The notes beneath the pieces were generated by a model, which was given only the letters and a program-made list of their open reading frames with translations, had not been told where the DNA came from and searched no databases. Positions 35,555 through 45,041 of a stretch of 64,000 nt of DNA are shown here, in pieces; the first letter of the stretch is position 1; each line of letters starts with the position of its first letter. The stretch comes from Hirschia maritima DSM 19733 (GTDB taxonomy: Bacteria > Pseudomonadota > Alphaproteobacteria > Caulobacterales > Hyphomonadaceae). The DNA lies in NCBI RefSeq assembly GCF_000378345.1, contig NZ_KB899544.1:992001-1056000 (forward strand). Reading direction: 5' to 3'. Position numbers and translations under genes: made by a program.

Positions 35555-37801
35555 ATGGCTGACGACACGTCAGAACTCCATACTGCCTTGCGCGAACCCG
35601 GCCTTCCAACAGGCAAAGGCCGGCGTTTTCTGCGTCAATTTGAATTAGTCGAACGTGTTCTTGCCTATCAGCCGGACGCAGATGAAGACGCTCTGAATCG
35701 CGCCTATGTTTTCGCTATGGTTCGGCACGGTGCCCAAAAGCGGCATTCCGGTGACCCTTATTATGCGCACCCTGTTTCCGTTGCAGGCATTCTAACTGAT
35801 CTGAAGCTTGATTATTCTACAATCATCGCTGGCCTTCTTCACGACACTGTAGAAGATACAGATGTTACCCTTGAAGAGATAGAAGAAGTCTTCAGCAAAG
35901 ATATTGCGGATATCGTGGATGGCGTCACGAAGTTAACTCAGCTTGAGGCTTCAAGCCGAGCGGCTAAACAGGCTGAGAATTTTCAAAAATTCATTTTGGC
36001 AACAACCAAAGATATTCGAGTTCTTTTGGTGAAACTGGCAGATCGCCTGCACAATATGCGGACGATCCAATTTATGCCGAAGCCTGAAAGCCGCATACGT
36101 ATTGCTCAAGAGACAATTGATATTTATGCGCCGTTAGCACGCCGCACTGGATTGAATATATTTGCTGGTGAGTTGGAAGATATTGCTTTTTCGGTGATGA
36201 ATCCTGAAGCTCGTGAGTCTATTGAAAAACGGCTAGCTGAAATGGCTGCAGATGCTGTGGAGGATGTTGAGCGTATCAAATCTGACATCGAAGTTTTGAT
36301 GAGCGTCAACGGCATAAATGGCGATATTCGTGGTCGGTTAAAGCGTCCCTACAGTATCTGGCGAAAGCTGGAAAATAAAGCCATATCATTTAAAGACTTA
36401 GGTGATATTTTTGCTTTTAGATTGATCGTTCCATCCGTGGCTGATTGTTATAGGGCATTGGGCATTTCTCATCAGCATTGGGCAGCGCTTTCTAGCCGTT
36501 TTAAAGATTATATTTCGGTTCCCAAACCAAATGGCTATCAGTCTATCCACACGACTTTTCAAGGGCCGGGTAATCGCCGCGTCGAACTGCAAATTCGCAC
36601 CAAACAGATGGATGAAATTGCGGAGCGCGGAATAGCAGCGCATTGGCGGTACAAAAATAAAAGCTATGGCTTTGATAAAGATGGAGCTCGTGAAGCCGGT
36701 CTAGATCCGGAAGACAGTTTGTTAAGCTTTGCAGACATGCTGGATCATGGTGCGGATCCAGAAGAATTTCTCGAGCACGCCAAGATGGAGATGTACCGCG
36801 ATACGGTGTTCGCGTTTACACCGCGTGGTCGTCTTGTAAAATTGCCTGTTGGCGCAATGCCGCTTGATTTTGCCTATTCAGTTCACACGGCAGTGGGTGA
36901 TGAATGTGTGGGTGTTCGCATTAATGGAATTGAGCGGCCATTGAGAACCTTCATCCAAAACGGGGATACAATAGAGATCATTCGCGGCCAACGTGTTGGG
37001 CCGCCAGCAAATTGGCGTAATCTTGTCGTTACTGGACGTGCGCGTTCTGCAATTCGTCGTTTAACACGCGATAAAGAGCAGGAAGAGTTTACAAAGCTTG
37101 GCCGGCAGAAGCTCAATCTTGGCTTACGTCGTATCGGCCTTGATCCTATTGATATCAAATTCCGCGAGATCGCAACTCAAAACGGTATCGGATCCACTGA
37201 AGAACTGCTTGAAGAGCTCGGTCGTGGGTTTGTTGATCTGAAGGAAATTTTATCAAAAACATTTCCAGAGCAGATCGATAGCGAAACTCTTGAAGGTCGG
37301 CATGTAATTGATGATGGTGAGACCCAGTCATTACTGTCGGGTGAAAAGCTCATGCCGGGTGTAGCTTTGCACCTATCTGAGTGTTGTTCTCCTCTTCCTG
37401 GAGATCGAATTGTTGGTGTTGAAATGCCGGGTAAAGGTGTTGATGTACACACGATAGATTGTCAGAGGTTGATTGAATTTGATGATCGCCCTGATGCTTG
37501 GATGGACCTAAATTGGCGTCCTATTGCTTCTACCGATTTCTTTGCCATTAGCCGACTAAATATTACGATTTCCAATCAGCGCGGGTCGTTGGCCACGGTG
37601 TGTAAAGCTATTTCAGAAACGAATGGAAATATCATCAACGTCGCTATTCAGGACAGAAGTGAAGATTTTATAGATTTTCGATTTGACTTAGAGGTTGAAG
37701 ATAAGCGAAGACTGACACAAATAATGACAGCTCTAAGAGCGCTGAGCGCAGTAGAAAGTGTTGAGCGATTACGTGGTGAGTCAAAAATCGCGTCAGAATA
37801 A
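35555..37801 (+). CDS. rsh: Bifunctional (p)ppGpp synthetase/hydrolase
   Basis: This 748-residue RelA/SpoT homologue makes and degrades (p)ppGpp. Order: HD hydrolase domain with [11 protein letters not shown] (residues about 85-105), synthetase domain with [20 protein letters not shown] domain ([14 protein letters not shown]), helical region with a CC-type segment ([16 protein letters not shown]), and C-terminal ACT domain. Both catalytic halves look intact, as in the single long Rsh of most alphaproteobacteria. It is translated with a GTGAGG ribosome site and heads an operon with pyrE, pdxJ, acpS, rnc and era. Confidence 0.97.
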   Translation: MADDTSELHTALREPGLPTGKGRRFLRQFELVERVLAYQPDADEDALNRAYVFAMVRHGAQKRHSGDPYYAHPVSVAGILTDLKLDYSTIIAGLLHDTVEDTDVTLEEIEEVFSKDIADIVDGVTKLTQLEASSRAAKQAENFQKFILATTKDIRVLLVKLADRLHNMRTIQFMPKPESRIRIAQETIDIYAPLARRTGLNIFAGELEDIAFSVMNPEARESIEKRLAEMAADAVEDVERIKSDIEVLMSVNGINGDIRGRLKRPYSIWRKLENKAISFKDLGDIFAFRLIVPSVADCYRALGISHQHWAALSSRFKDYISVPKPNGYQSIHTTFQGPGNRRVELQIRTKQMDEIAERGIAAHWRYKNKSYGFDKDGAREAGLDPEDSLLSFADMLDHGADPEEFLEHAKMEMYRDTVFAFTPRGRLVKLPVGAMPLDFAYSVHTAVGDECVGVRINGIERPLRTFIQNGDTIEIIRGQRVGPPANWRNLVVTGRARSAIRRLTRDKEQEEFTKLGRQKLNLGLRRIGLDPIDIKFREIATQNGIGSTEELLEELGRGFVDLKEILSKTFPEQIDSETLEGRHVIDDGETQSLLSGEKLMPGVALHLSECCSPLPGDRIVGVEMPGKGVDVHTIDCQRLIEFDDRPDAWMDLNWRPIASTDFFAISRLNITISNQRGSLATVCKAISETNGNIINVAIQDRSEDFIDFRFDLEVEDKRRLTQIMTALRALSAVESVERLRGESKIASE

Positions 37802-37821
37802 AAATTGTAAGGAAATGTGAA

Positions 37822-38403
37822 GTGAACACTGAAGAAGTTTTAAGTGAATTCCGTAAAGTAGATGCTCTTCTTGAAGGACATTTCATTTTATCATCAGGAC
37901 GTAGAAGTCCGGTGTTTCTTCAAAAAGCGCTTGTGTTTTCACATCCTGCAACTTCAGAAAAATTGTGTGCGGCTTTAGCGGAAAAACTGAAAGCCCAATT
38001 TGGTCAAATCGATGTCGTGTGTGGGCCAGCTGTTGGCGGTTTGATACCAGGTTATGAAACGGCTCGTGCTTTAGGTTGCCGCGCTATTTTCACAGAACGC
38101 CAAGATGGTGAAATGACCCTGCGTCGTGGCTTTGATATAAAAGAAGGCGAGCGAGTTGTTGTAGTTGAAGATATTGTGACAACAGGGCTTTCCATGCGTG
38201 AAACATTCACGGCATTGAACAAGTTTGATGGTGACGTCATTGGTGGTGCATGCGTGGTGGACCGCTCCAATGGTGAAGCAGAAGTTGGCTTGCCTTTGGT
38301 TTCATTGGCTGCAGTTGATTTTCCAGACTTTGATCCGGACGATTTGCCTGCCGAGCTCAAGGACATACCAGCAATCAAACCGGGAAGCCGAGGACTAAAG
38401 TAA
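37822..38403 (+). CDS. pyrE: Orotate phosphoribosyltransferase
   Basis: PyrE transfers phosphoribosyl from PRPP to orotate, giving OMP in pyrimidine synthesis. The PRPP-binding loop [14 protein letters not shown] is present, together with [14 protein letters not shown]. At 193 residues it is the short alphaproteobacterial form. The start is GTG, with AAGGAAA upstream. It sits between rsh and pdxJ with only 1 bp before pdxJ. Confidence 0.96.
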   Translation: MNTEEVLSEFRKVDALLEGHFILSSGRRSPVFLQKALVFSHPATSEKLCAALAEKLKAQFGQIDVVCGPAVGGLIPGYETARALGCRAIFTERQDGEMTLRRGFDIKEGERVVVVEDIVTTGLSMRETFTALNKFDGDVIGGACVVDRSNGEAEVGLPLVSLAAVDFPDFDPDDLPAELKDIPAIKPGSRGLK

Positions 38404-38404
38404 T

Positions 38405-39154
38405 ATGGTACTACCTTACGCGCGCCTTGGGGTGAATATTGATCACGTTGCGACTATTCGTAACGCGCGCGGTGGTGCTTGGCCTGATCCTGCGCGTGCT
38501 GCTAAGGCAGCAAGAGATGCGGGTGCGGATGGGATAACAATTCATTTGCGCGAAGATCGTCGTCACATTCGCGATGGAGACCTTGAAGCAGTTAGCGGCG
38601 CGATGTCTTTGCCTATTAATTTGGAAATGGCAACGACTGACGAAATGCTTAAAATCGCGATGGATTTTAAACCGCATGCTGTTTGTCTCGTTCCCGAAAA
38701 GAGAGAAGAACGTACTACGGAAGGTGGGCTCGATGTTGCGCGGCTCCACAATGTTGTGTCGCCATTTGTGCGTGACCTAAGTGAAAATGGATCGCGTGTG
38801 TCATTGTTCATAGAGCCTGACATTGTGCAGGTTGCTGTTGCTGAGGCGATTGGAGCACCAGTTGTGGAGCTTCACACAGGTAAGTATGTTGAGCATGTTA
38901 TTGCTGGCGAAGAGAAAGAAGCGGCACTCGAGTTGGATCGATTAAAGCTTGCAGCTTCTGAAGGAAAACGACGTGGTATAGAGGTCCATGCAGGACATGG
39001 ATTAACCTATGATACCATAAAACCAGTTGCTCAAATTCCTGAGATTGCGGAATTCAATATTGGTCACTTCCTAGTTGGTGAAGCGATATTTGTTGGATTG
39101 GAAGCTGCCGTTCGTCATATGCGTGATTTGATTGATGAGGCGCGTTCTGAATGA
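38405..39154 (+). CDS. pdxJ: Pyridoxine 5'-phosphate synthase
   Basis: PdxJ joins 1-deoxyxylulose-5-phosphate and 3-amino-2-oxopropyl phosphate into pyridoxine 5'-phosphate. The 249-residue TIM barrel starts with [17 protein letters not shown] and carries [28 protein letters not shown] and HAGHGLTYD. Its stop overlaps acpS by 4 bp (ATGA), indicating coupling. Confidence 0.97.
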   Translation: MVLPYARLGVNIDHVATIRNARGGAWPDPARAAKAARDAGADGITIHLREDRRHIRDGDLEAVSGAMSLPINLEMATTDEMLKIAMDFKPHAVCLVPEKREERTTEGGLDVARLHNVVSPFVRDLSENGSRVSLFIEPDIVQVAVAEAIGAPVVELHTGKYVEHVIAGEEKEAALELDRLKLAASEGKRRGIEVHAGHGLTYDTIKPVAQIPEIAEFNIGHFLVGEAIFVGLEAAVRHMRDLIDEARSE

Positions 39155-39552
39155 TACTTGGCATCGGTCAAGATCTCACGGATATCCGGAGAATTGAAGC
39201 ATCGTTGGAGCGGTTTGGTGACCGTTTTACGCATCGTGTTTTCACAAAAGTCGAACGCGAAAAAGCGGATACTCGTAAAAGACGTGCCGATACATACGCT
39301 AAAAGGTTTGCAGCTAAAGAAGCGTGCGCCAAAGCCTTGGGAAGCGGGGTCTGGGCCAATGGAGTGGCTTGGCAAGATATGGGAGTCGTCAATCAGGAAA
39401 ATGGACGACCTGCAATGGAATTGAACGGCGGCGCAAAACAATTCCTTGAAAATATGACACCAGAAGGTATGAAGGCGAATATTCACCTGACAATTACAGA
39501 TGATTACCCCTATGCCCAAGCAATGGTGATTATCGAAGCTATTGTCATTTAA
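39151..39552 (+). CDS. acpS: Holo-acyl-carrier-protein synthase
   Basis: AcpS attaches the 4'-phosphopantetheine arm of CoA to the acyl carrier protein. The 133-residue protein has [14 protein letters not shown], the metal aspartate region and [14 protein letters not shown]. In many alphaproteobacteria lepB lies between acpS and rnc; here rnc follows after 9 bp and lepB is absent. Confidence 0.96.
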   Translation: MILGIGQDLTDIRRIEASLERFGDRFTHRVFTKVEREKADTRKRRADTYAKRFAAKEACAKALGSGVWANGVAWQDMGVVNQENGRPAMELNGGAKQFLENMTPEGMKANIHLTITDDYPYAQAMVIIEAIVI

Positions 39553-39561
39553 GGGGCTTGA

Positions 39562-40329
39562 ATGCCGAGACCAAATTCTAGTCATACAGGAAAGCGTCGC
39601 CGCAATCGCGATAGAGTGCGCCGTTCGACGCCGCCTAAATTAAGTGAGCAATCACGTGAAGCGATACAGCAGATTGCGGGTGTCAAATTCAAAGACATTA
39701 GCTTGTTGGATCGGGCATTCACGCATTCTAGTGCCGTCGCTGGTGAAGCTGCAGACTGGAGCAATGAGCGTCTTGAGTTTTTAGGAGATCGTGTGCTGGG
39801 GCTAGTCGCGGCTAGTCAGCTTATTACGCGATTTGAAAAAGAGCGAGAGGGCGGTCTAGCTCCGCGCCTCAATGCACTGGTCAGCCGTGAAACATGTGCA
39901 AAGATCGCTGCCGAACTTGATCTAGGGCAATTTCTTATTCTAGACGCTGCCGAAACATCAGCGGGCGGAACGACTAAGCCATCATTGTTGGCGAATGTCA
40001 CAGAAGCTTTGATCGGGGCGATATATCTTGAAGCAGGCTTGAAACCGGCTGAGACGTTTATTGTCAAATACTGGAAAGAGTATTTCAAGGGCGTGGTGAA
40101 AGTGCCTAGAGACCCTAAGTCGGCTTTGCAAGAGTGGGCGCAAGGCGATGGACGACCTGCGCCAATATATGAGAATGTAGGTCGTAAGGGGCCAGACCAT
40201 GCACCGATTTTTACGGTGGAAGTACGTGTTGACGGTGAAGAACCGGCACGTGGTGAAGGGCCATCAAAACAAGATGCGCAACGTGCAGCCGCAAGCGCAA
40301 TGTTAGACAAAGTTGGAGAAACTTCTTGA
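39562..40329 (+). CDS. rnc: Ribonuclease III
   Basis: RNase III cuts double-stranded RNA in rRNA precursors and regulatory RNAs. The 255-residue protein has the signature ERLEFLGDRVLG, the second metal-site segment around LLANVTEALIGAIYLE and a C-terminal dsRNA-binding domain from DPKSALQEWAQ. It has about 25 basic residues before the usual start, rich in Arg/Lys, which could be an RNA-binding extension or an early start. Its stop overlaps the era start. Confidence 0.96.
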   Translation: MPRPNSSHTGKRRRNRDRVRRSTPPKLSEQSREAIQQIAGVKFKDISLLDRAFTHSSAVAGEAADWSNERLEFLGDRVLGLVAASQLITRFEKEREGGLAPRLNALVSRETCAKIAAELDLGQFLILDAAETSAGGTTKPSLLANVTEALIGAIYLEAGLKPAETFIVKYWKEYFKGVVKVPRDPKSALQEWAQGDGRPAPIYENVGRKGPDHAPIFTVEVRVDGEEPARGEGPSKQDAQRAAASAMLDKVGETS

Positions 40330-41309
40330 GCGATATGCCAGAAGAATTTGAAGAAGAAACATCACCTGAAGCAGAGCAGACTAGGGCTGGTTTTGTAGCT
40401 GTTATTGGATCGCCCAATGCGGGTAAATCCACATTGGTAAATCGGCTGGTGGGCGCAAAGGTGTCTATTGTCACGCATAAAGTGCAGACGACACGCTTTC
40501 AGGTGCGCGGCGTGATGATGCGGGATAATTCGCAAGTTGTGCTTGTTGATACACCTGGAATTTTTGCTCCCAAGCGACGCCTGGACCGTGCGATGGTGCA
40601 ATCAGCTTGGGATGGTGCAGAAGGCGCTGATCAAATTATCCACGTTGTTGATGCTGCCTCTCGGTCGAATAAAATGTCCGATAAAGAAGATGGTGCTGAC
40701 AAGAAAACACTCATTGATGATCAGAGAATTATTGATGATCTTAAAACATCCGGTCGCAAAGCTATTCTTGCATTGAATAAGATCGACCTGTTCGATCGAG
40801 AAGATCTTATTCCGATCTCTAAAGAGCTATTTGCTGAGGGCGTGTATTCAGATGTCTTTATGATTTCCGGATTGCGTGGTGGCGGCGTTCGACAATTGGC
40901 AGACTTTATAGCTGAACGTATGCCTGTGGGACCTTACCTGTTTCCTGAGGATCAAGCGGCAGATATGCCGTCCCGTTTGCTTGCAGCAGAGGTAACGCGT
41001 GAAAAATTGATGCTGCGCTTACATGAAGAACTTCCCTATCAAATGACTGTTGAGACGGAAAGTTGGGAACGCTTTAAAGACGGCTCAATTCGTGTTGATC
41101 AAATAATCTATGTGGCCCGTGAAGGGCACAGAAAAATTGTTCTTGGAAAGAACGGTCGCGCGATTAAAGATATTGGACAACAAGCTCGTAAAGACCTACA
41201 GGATATTTTTGAGACAAACATTCACCTGTTTACGCGTGTGAAAGTATCAGAAAAATGGGCTGAAAGTCGCGAACGCTTTTCTGCCATAGGGTTGGATTTC
41301 GACGTTTAA
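40326..41309 (+). CDS. era: GTPase Era
   Basis: Era is a GTPase that binds 16S rRNA during 30S assembly. It has G1 GSPNAGKST, G3 DTPG, G4 NKID and a C-terminal KH domain with the VILGKNGRAIKDIG-like segment (IVLGKNGRAIKDIG). TTG 40326 is the likely start: GGAG lies 7 nt upstream and it overlaps the rnc stop (TTGA). ATG 40335 is the alternative. No recO follows, although this order is common elsewhere. Confidence 0.97.
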   Translation: MSDMPEEFEEETSPEAEQTRAGFVAVIGSPNAGKSTLVNRLVGAKVSIVTHKVQTTRFQVRGVMMRDNSQVVLVDTPGIFAPKRRLDRAMVQSAWDGAEGADQIIHVVDAASRSNKMSDKEDGADKKTLIDDQRIIDDLKTSGRKAILALNKIDLFDREDLIPISKELFAEGVYSDVFMISGLRGGGVRQLADFIAERMPVGPYLFPEDQAADMPSRLLAAEVTREKLMLRLHEELPYQMTVETESWERFKDGSIRVDQIIYVAREGHRKIVLGKNGRAIKDIGQQARKDLQDIFETNIHLFTRVKVSEKWAESRERFSAIGLDFDV

Positions 41310-41393
41310 GAAAAGCGGTAAATTTCAACAATCTCTTTGAAATCAATATTTACATCTGTGTGTTAGGTTTTTTCCTGAAACGGAGAAAAACAC

Positions 41394-41780
41394 ATGCAGA
41401 TGTTAGAGAAACAATTATTCAGAGCACTTTGGTCAGGATCCATGCTGTTCATGCTGATCCTTCTAGGGTGTGCACTTTCTGTTGCTCTAATGTCTTATTA
41501 TAACCAGTATGAATTGGGGCTGATTTTCCCAGTCATAGGTGTGCTTTGCATGTTTTTCGGGGAAAAACTACTGAGAGCTATGGAAGTTGCGGGTGGTCAA
41601 GACCCTGGTGGAGCTGGTTCAACACTCATTAGATCTATTGTGGTTGCTGTTGTGGTCATCACCATCCCAACATTGTGTTGGGGCATTGTGATGTCCCTAG
41701 CAGAATGGATCCTTCACGGAATGGAGTGGGGAAATCTACCGCGTGATACAAGTGATCTAAGTTTAGCGTTTAGAGCATAG
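41394..41780 (+). CDS. Small membrane protein of unknown function
   Basis: This 128-residue protein has three predicted transmembrane segments (about residues 15-35, 40-57 and 78-103) and short soluble tails. I do not recognise a family. ACGGAGAAA precedes the ATG. It ends 1 bp before the stop of the converging glycosyltransferase gene. Confidence 0.75.
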   Translation: MQMLEKQLFRALWSGSMLFMLILLGCALSVALMSYYNQYELGLIFPVIGVLCMFFGEKLLRAMEVAGGQDPGGAGSTLIRSIVVAVVVITIPTLCWGIVMSLAEWILHGMEWGNLPRDTSDLSLAFRA

Positions 41781-41781
41781 T

Positions 41782-42573
41782 TTAAGTTTTACGTTTTTCT
41801 GCTTCATGCTTTGCCCACTCTTCGCGTGCTTTAGCAAGGCGGATAAAGCGTGCAAATGAATATATACAGCTTTCAACGAACCCATTGACGCCGAAAAGAC
41901 CATAGCGACGCAAAATCATTGATTTTAGAAAAGCAGTTATAGGCTCTGTAAGTAATCGTAGAACCGATGGTTTGCGTCCTTTGGAGAGCATATCTTCGGC
42001 TTGCATGCTGCTATAACGATTAATTTTTTCAAGTGCATGATGATGTGACCTAAAGCAGCGATGATTAATGTGATGCTTTAACTTACCCGAGCTTTCGCCT
42101 TGATTTAAAACAACTGAATCATGCACAAGTTCGGGTTTGAATCCCGCCTTATCCCGGTGGTACAGGCGAACTGGATCGTTGGACGGTGCAAAAGGACGAG
42201 GCCCCTTGTCGAATGGAAAACATATTAAAATGGGAATTTGATAGCCAGCTAAACTAGGTTCTTTTCCTTCTGCGAACATGCTTTCCAATTCAGAGCGCAG
42301 TTGACCGCTAACTTCTTCATCAGCGTCTATGTTTAACAACCATTTTTGCGAACAAAGTGTTTCGCCGTAAACTTTTTGCGGCCCATACCCATTCCACTCG
42401 TTGAATACTGTTTTTGCTCCAGCAGCCTCTGAAACCTTAACAGTATTATCTGAGCTTCCACTGTCGATGACGATGACTTCATGAACCCAGTCAATGACTG
42501 AATGGATAACCGGCACAATACGGTCTTCCTCGTCTTTTGCGATGATGAAGACTGAAATAGGTAATTTACTCAT
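41782..42573 (-). CDS. Family 2 glycosyltransferase (LPS core WaaE/KdtX-like)
   Basis: This 263-residue GT-A glycosyltransferase starts with SVFIIAKDEEDRI and has the IDSGSSDNT donor-binding block and a DXD-like motif in LLNIDADEEV. The length and the ISVFIIAKDEE start resemble beta-1,4-glucosyltransferases of LPS core synthesis. It lacks membrane helices, so it would work at the cytoplasmic face. Sugar and acceptor are not determined. It lies 73 bp downstream of the DUF3089 gene. Confidence 0.87.
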   Translation of the reverse strand: MSKLPISVFIIAKDEEDRIVPVIHSVIDWVHEVIVIDSGSSDNTVKVSEAAGAKTVFNEWNGYGPQKVYGETLCSQKWLLNIDADEEVSGQLRSELESMFAEGKEPSLAGYQIPILICFPFDKGPRPFAPSNDPVRLYHRDKAGFKPELVHDSVVLNQGESSGKLKHHINHRCFRSHHHALEKINRYSSMQAEDMLSKGRKPSVLRLLTEPITAFLKSMILRRYGLFGVNGFVESCIYSFARFIRLAKAREEWAKHEAEKRKT

Positions 42574-42646
42574 CTAATGTGCCCGAAATCAAAAATGGAT
42601 GAGTTACTGCTAGAGCAGACTAAAGCTGAACTCAAGTTGGTTAGGA

Positions 42647-43909
42647 TTATTCCGTTCCCAGTATTTTTTCAATTTTGGTAATCGGAGCAATTTCGATCGT
42701 TTTCATTGGAGGTAATGGAGGAGCGGGTTTAGCACCATGCTTATCTAACCAAGCACTCGTGATAGTTGCTCGCTTAGCGGCGTCAAAGCTGATGTCGGAA
42801 TAGAATAGATTAAAGGCTGGTGCGAACATGCGGGAATGTTCGTTGTTTTTCGATTTAAGCGTTTTGTGATCCGGATTGCTCACAACAAGAAATCCATCGA
42901 CACATTGGCTAGATACAGCATTCTCAAGAATGTCTGGTTTACTTGCAATGTTGAGGTTTGTTGCATTTGCGGCACCTCGATTTAGTTTAGCAGAAATCAG
43001 TTCTTGAGTGGTGTTTCCCATGCTTGGATTGAAACAAATAAACTTCTGCCCTGAGTAAGATTTTAATGCGTTGTTTGAACCCCACTCTATTGCTCTTGAA
43101 AGAATATTCTGAGTTCGTTTTGCATCGGATTCACCAATTGTGTTCCATGACGCAATACAGTTGATCTGTTCATCGTGATTGCAGATCTGGAATTGGCTGT
43201 TGTCGCCAATATAATTGTTGGCATTGGTAGGGGTTTCAATCAGATAAGCTACCGCAAGCCTTCGCTTCATTTGATCGGTATTGAATTGATCTCTCAATAA
43301 TCGTTTTGCGAGGATCCCACCTTGTCCAACACCAGCAAGGATGATGGCTCGCCCTTGATTGTGTTCCTGCATGTAGGATTGAAATGCCAACTCGACATCT
43401 TCATAAGCTAGATTGAATGCTTTTTGAGAATTCTCATTTAGAGAGTACTCGCCATGTAAGGTGACTTGTCTGTATTTTGGCGCATATATCGGAGCCATTT
43501 TTTGAAAAGGTCCGGCGTAATTTGGTAACATAGCTGATTGAAGTTGCAGCTCTGCATCTGGATTGTTTATTTGTGAATTCCAACCGTCTGGTGAGTTGGA
43601 AGTCGTTCCGTGAATAAAGAAAACATCAACACCCCAAGGTGTTTCCCACGCGCCTTCTGGTTTTGTAGACGGGATCAGCGCCCAGTTTAAGGTCTCAGAA
43701 TAATTGGGTGCGTCACCTACGGGTAAAGCAAAGGAAGCTGTAGGAGTGATTGCATCGTGATATCTTGCTGGAGCGGTTATGACATACCAAATACCAATTA
43801 ACGTCAGAAAGAATGCTATCAGCATAAGCAAAAAAGGAATGAGTGGGATCCCAAAAACTTTCTTCGAATGAGCAATGTTTGAGGAAGTTGAGCTGGTGTT
43901 CGTGGACAT
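42647..43909 (-). CDS. DUF3089-like membrane-anchored alpha/beta hydrolase homologue lacking the serine nucleophile
   Basis: This 420-residue protein has one transmembrane segment (about 22-46) and a DUF3089-type domain: DVFFIHGTTSNSPDGWN, APIYAPKYRQ and the position of the nucleophile elbow at residues 193-197. In active relatives this elbow reads GHSQG; here it is GVGQG, so the serine is replaced by glycine (G195). It probably binds rather than hydrolyses, or uses another residue. ATG 43909 is chosen because GAGGAAAA lies upstream; an in-frame TTG at 43924 overlaps that ribosome site. Confidence 0.78.
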   Translation of the reverse strand: MSTNTSSTSSNIAHSKKVFGIPLIPFLLMLIAFFLTLIGIWYVITAPARYHDAITPTASFALPVGDAPNYSETLNWALIPSTKPEGAWETPWGVDVFFIHGTTSNSPDGWNSQINNPDAELQLQSAMLPNYAGPFQKMAPIYAPKYRQVTLHGEYSLNENSQKAFNLAYEDVELAFQSYMQEHNQGRAIILAGVGQGGILAKRLLRDQFNTDQMKRRLAVAYLIETPTNANNYIGDNSQFQICNHDEQINCIASWNTIGESDAKRTQNILSRAIEWGSNNALKSYSGQKFICFNPSMGNTTQELISAKLNRGAANATNLNIASKPDILENAVSSQCVDGFLVVSNPDHKTLKSKNNEHSRMFAPAFNLFYSDISFDAAKRATITSAWLDKHGAKPAPPLPPMKTIEIAPITKIEKILGTE

Positions 43910-44243
43910 TGTGTTTTTCCTCAAACTTTAAATCTACAATTCTACTCGGCTTAAATAGACGTAATCTTGAATGCCTCTGTTAATACACCAAATGGTCATT
44001 TGATCCATGAAAATTGATGTAATTAAGTATGCTGCCTTTGTGGGATGCAGAATGTGTGGCGCAACTCGGATGAAAAATCAGCAATTTTTGTGTTTTTGCT
44101 TTATTTCGGCTGCATTTGTGATGTTTTAGACAGAAGGTAGAGATGTTCCTGTACTAAGTGAAAACAATCACTATATGAGTGAGAAGGTTCTATCTCCATT
44201 TGATTCATTACCTGACTAGGTGTGCAGAGGAAAAGTTCGTAAC
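43910..44243. promoter_or_regulatory. Divergent intergenic region with a 14-bp palindrome
   Basis: This 334-bp region lies between the DUF3089 and DUF502 genes. CAAATGGTCATTTG (43989-44002) is a perfect 6-2-6 dyad and a candidate operator. I see no RNA gene or coding remnant. Confidence 0.4.
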
Positions 44244-45041
44244 ATGTTCAATAATTCAAAAAAGAAGAAATCGAACAAGGACGAGACTTTGTTTCAAGTG
44301 AAGCCAAAGAAAAAAGCAGGGCCGCTTGCTTGGCTGCGCTCGCGCTTTTTTACTGGTGTTGTCGTGACTGCACCAATAGCGATCACAGTTGGACTTATCT
44401 GGGGGGCCATTACCTTTATTGATAATAAGGTGAAGCCATTAATTCCAGACCGTTGGAACCCTGAAACCTATACACAATTTGCACTTCCAGGATTGGGTGT
44501 GATTGTGGTTGTAATCAGTGTCTTGCTGGTAGGTATTGTTGCTGCCAACTTGATTGGTCGTTCACTTGTTGGGGCGAGTGAGGGGCTTATTGGGCGTGTA
44601 CCTTTGGTCCGGAATATTTACACGGCAATTAAACAAATCTTCGAAACGTTAGCTGCGAGTCAAACGGACAACTTCAAAGAAGTTGTTATGCTTGAATATC
44701 CTAGAAAAGGGTCATGGGCGGTTGGTTTCATAACGGCATCAGTGCGCGGTGATATGGCTAGCAAAATGCCTGGCATGGTCGGAGTGTTTGTCCCGACAAC
44801 CCCTAACCCTACATCTGGCTTCTTGATTTATGTCAAACGTGAAGAGCTTGTTGTCTTGGATATGAGTGTTGAAGAAGGTGCTAAGTTGATCATTTCCGCT
44901 GGATTGGTTGTGCCTGAGGTCAATAAAACTCAAAATTCTCCAAAGCCGCCAATTGAATCTATTGCTGGTGATGAAAATCTAAAACTAGCTGAAGATGCAA
45001 TCAGTGATGCTAAGACCGCACCACCGGAAAAAGCAGACTAA
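44244..45041 (+). CDS. DUF502 family membrane protein
   Basis: This protein of about 265 residues has two N-terminal transmembrane helices (about residues 35-60 and 80-105) flanking a PxT-rich turn, then the DUF502 core: EGLIGRVPLVRNIYTAIKQI, GVFVPTTPNPTSGFL and DMSVEEGAKLIISAG. The family is widespread and its function is not settled. ATG 44244 follows a weakly placed GAGG; a GTG at 44220 would add eight residues. It overlaps the recG stop by 4 bp in convergent orientation. Confidence 0.9.
   Translation: MFNNSKKKKSNKDETLFQVKPKKKAGPLAWLRSRFFTGVVVTAPIAITVGLIWGAITFIDNKVKPLIPDRWNPETYTQFALPGLGVIVVVISVLLVGIVAANLIGRSLVGASEGLIGRVPLVRNIYTAIKQIFETLAASQTDNFKEVVMLEYPRKGSWAVGFITASVRGDMASKMPGMVGVFVPTTPNPTSGFLIYVKREELVVLDMSVEEGAKLIISAGLVVPEVNKTQNSPKPPIESIAGDENLKLAEDAISDAKTAPPEKAD

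Noticed and set aside
41321-41356. Terminator after era
   Set aside because: An imperfect hairpin (ATTTCAA/TTGAAAT) is present but has no G/C-rich stem and no T run.
42132-42147. tRNA T-arm-like sequence CGGGTTTGAATCCCG
   Set aside because: It lies inside the glycosyltransferase coding sequence, and no acceptor, D or anticodon arm surrounds it.
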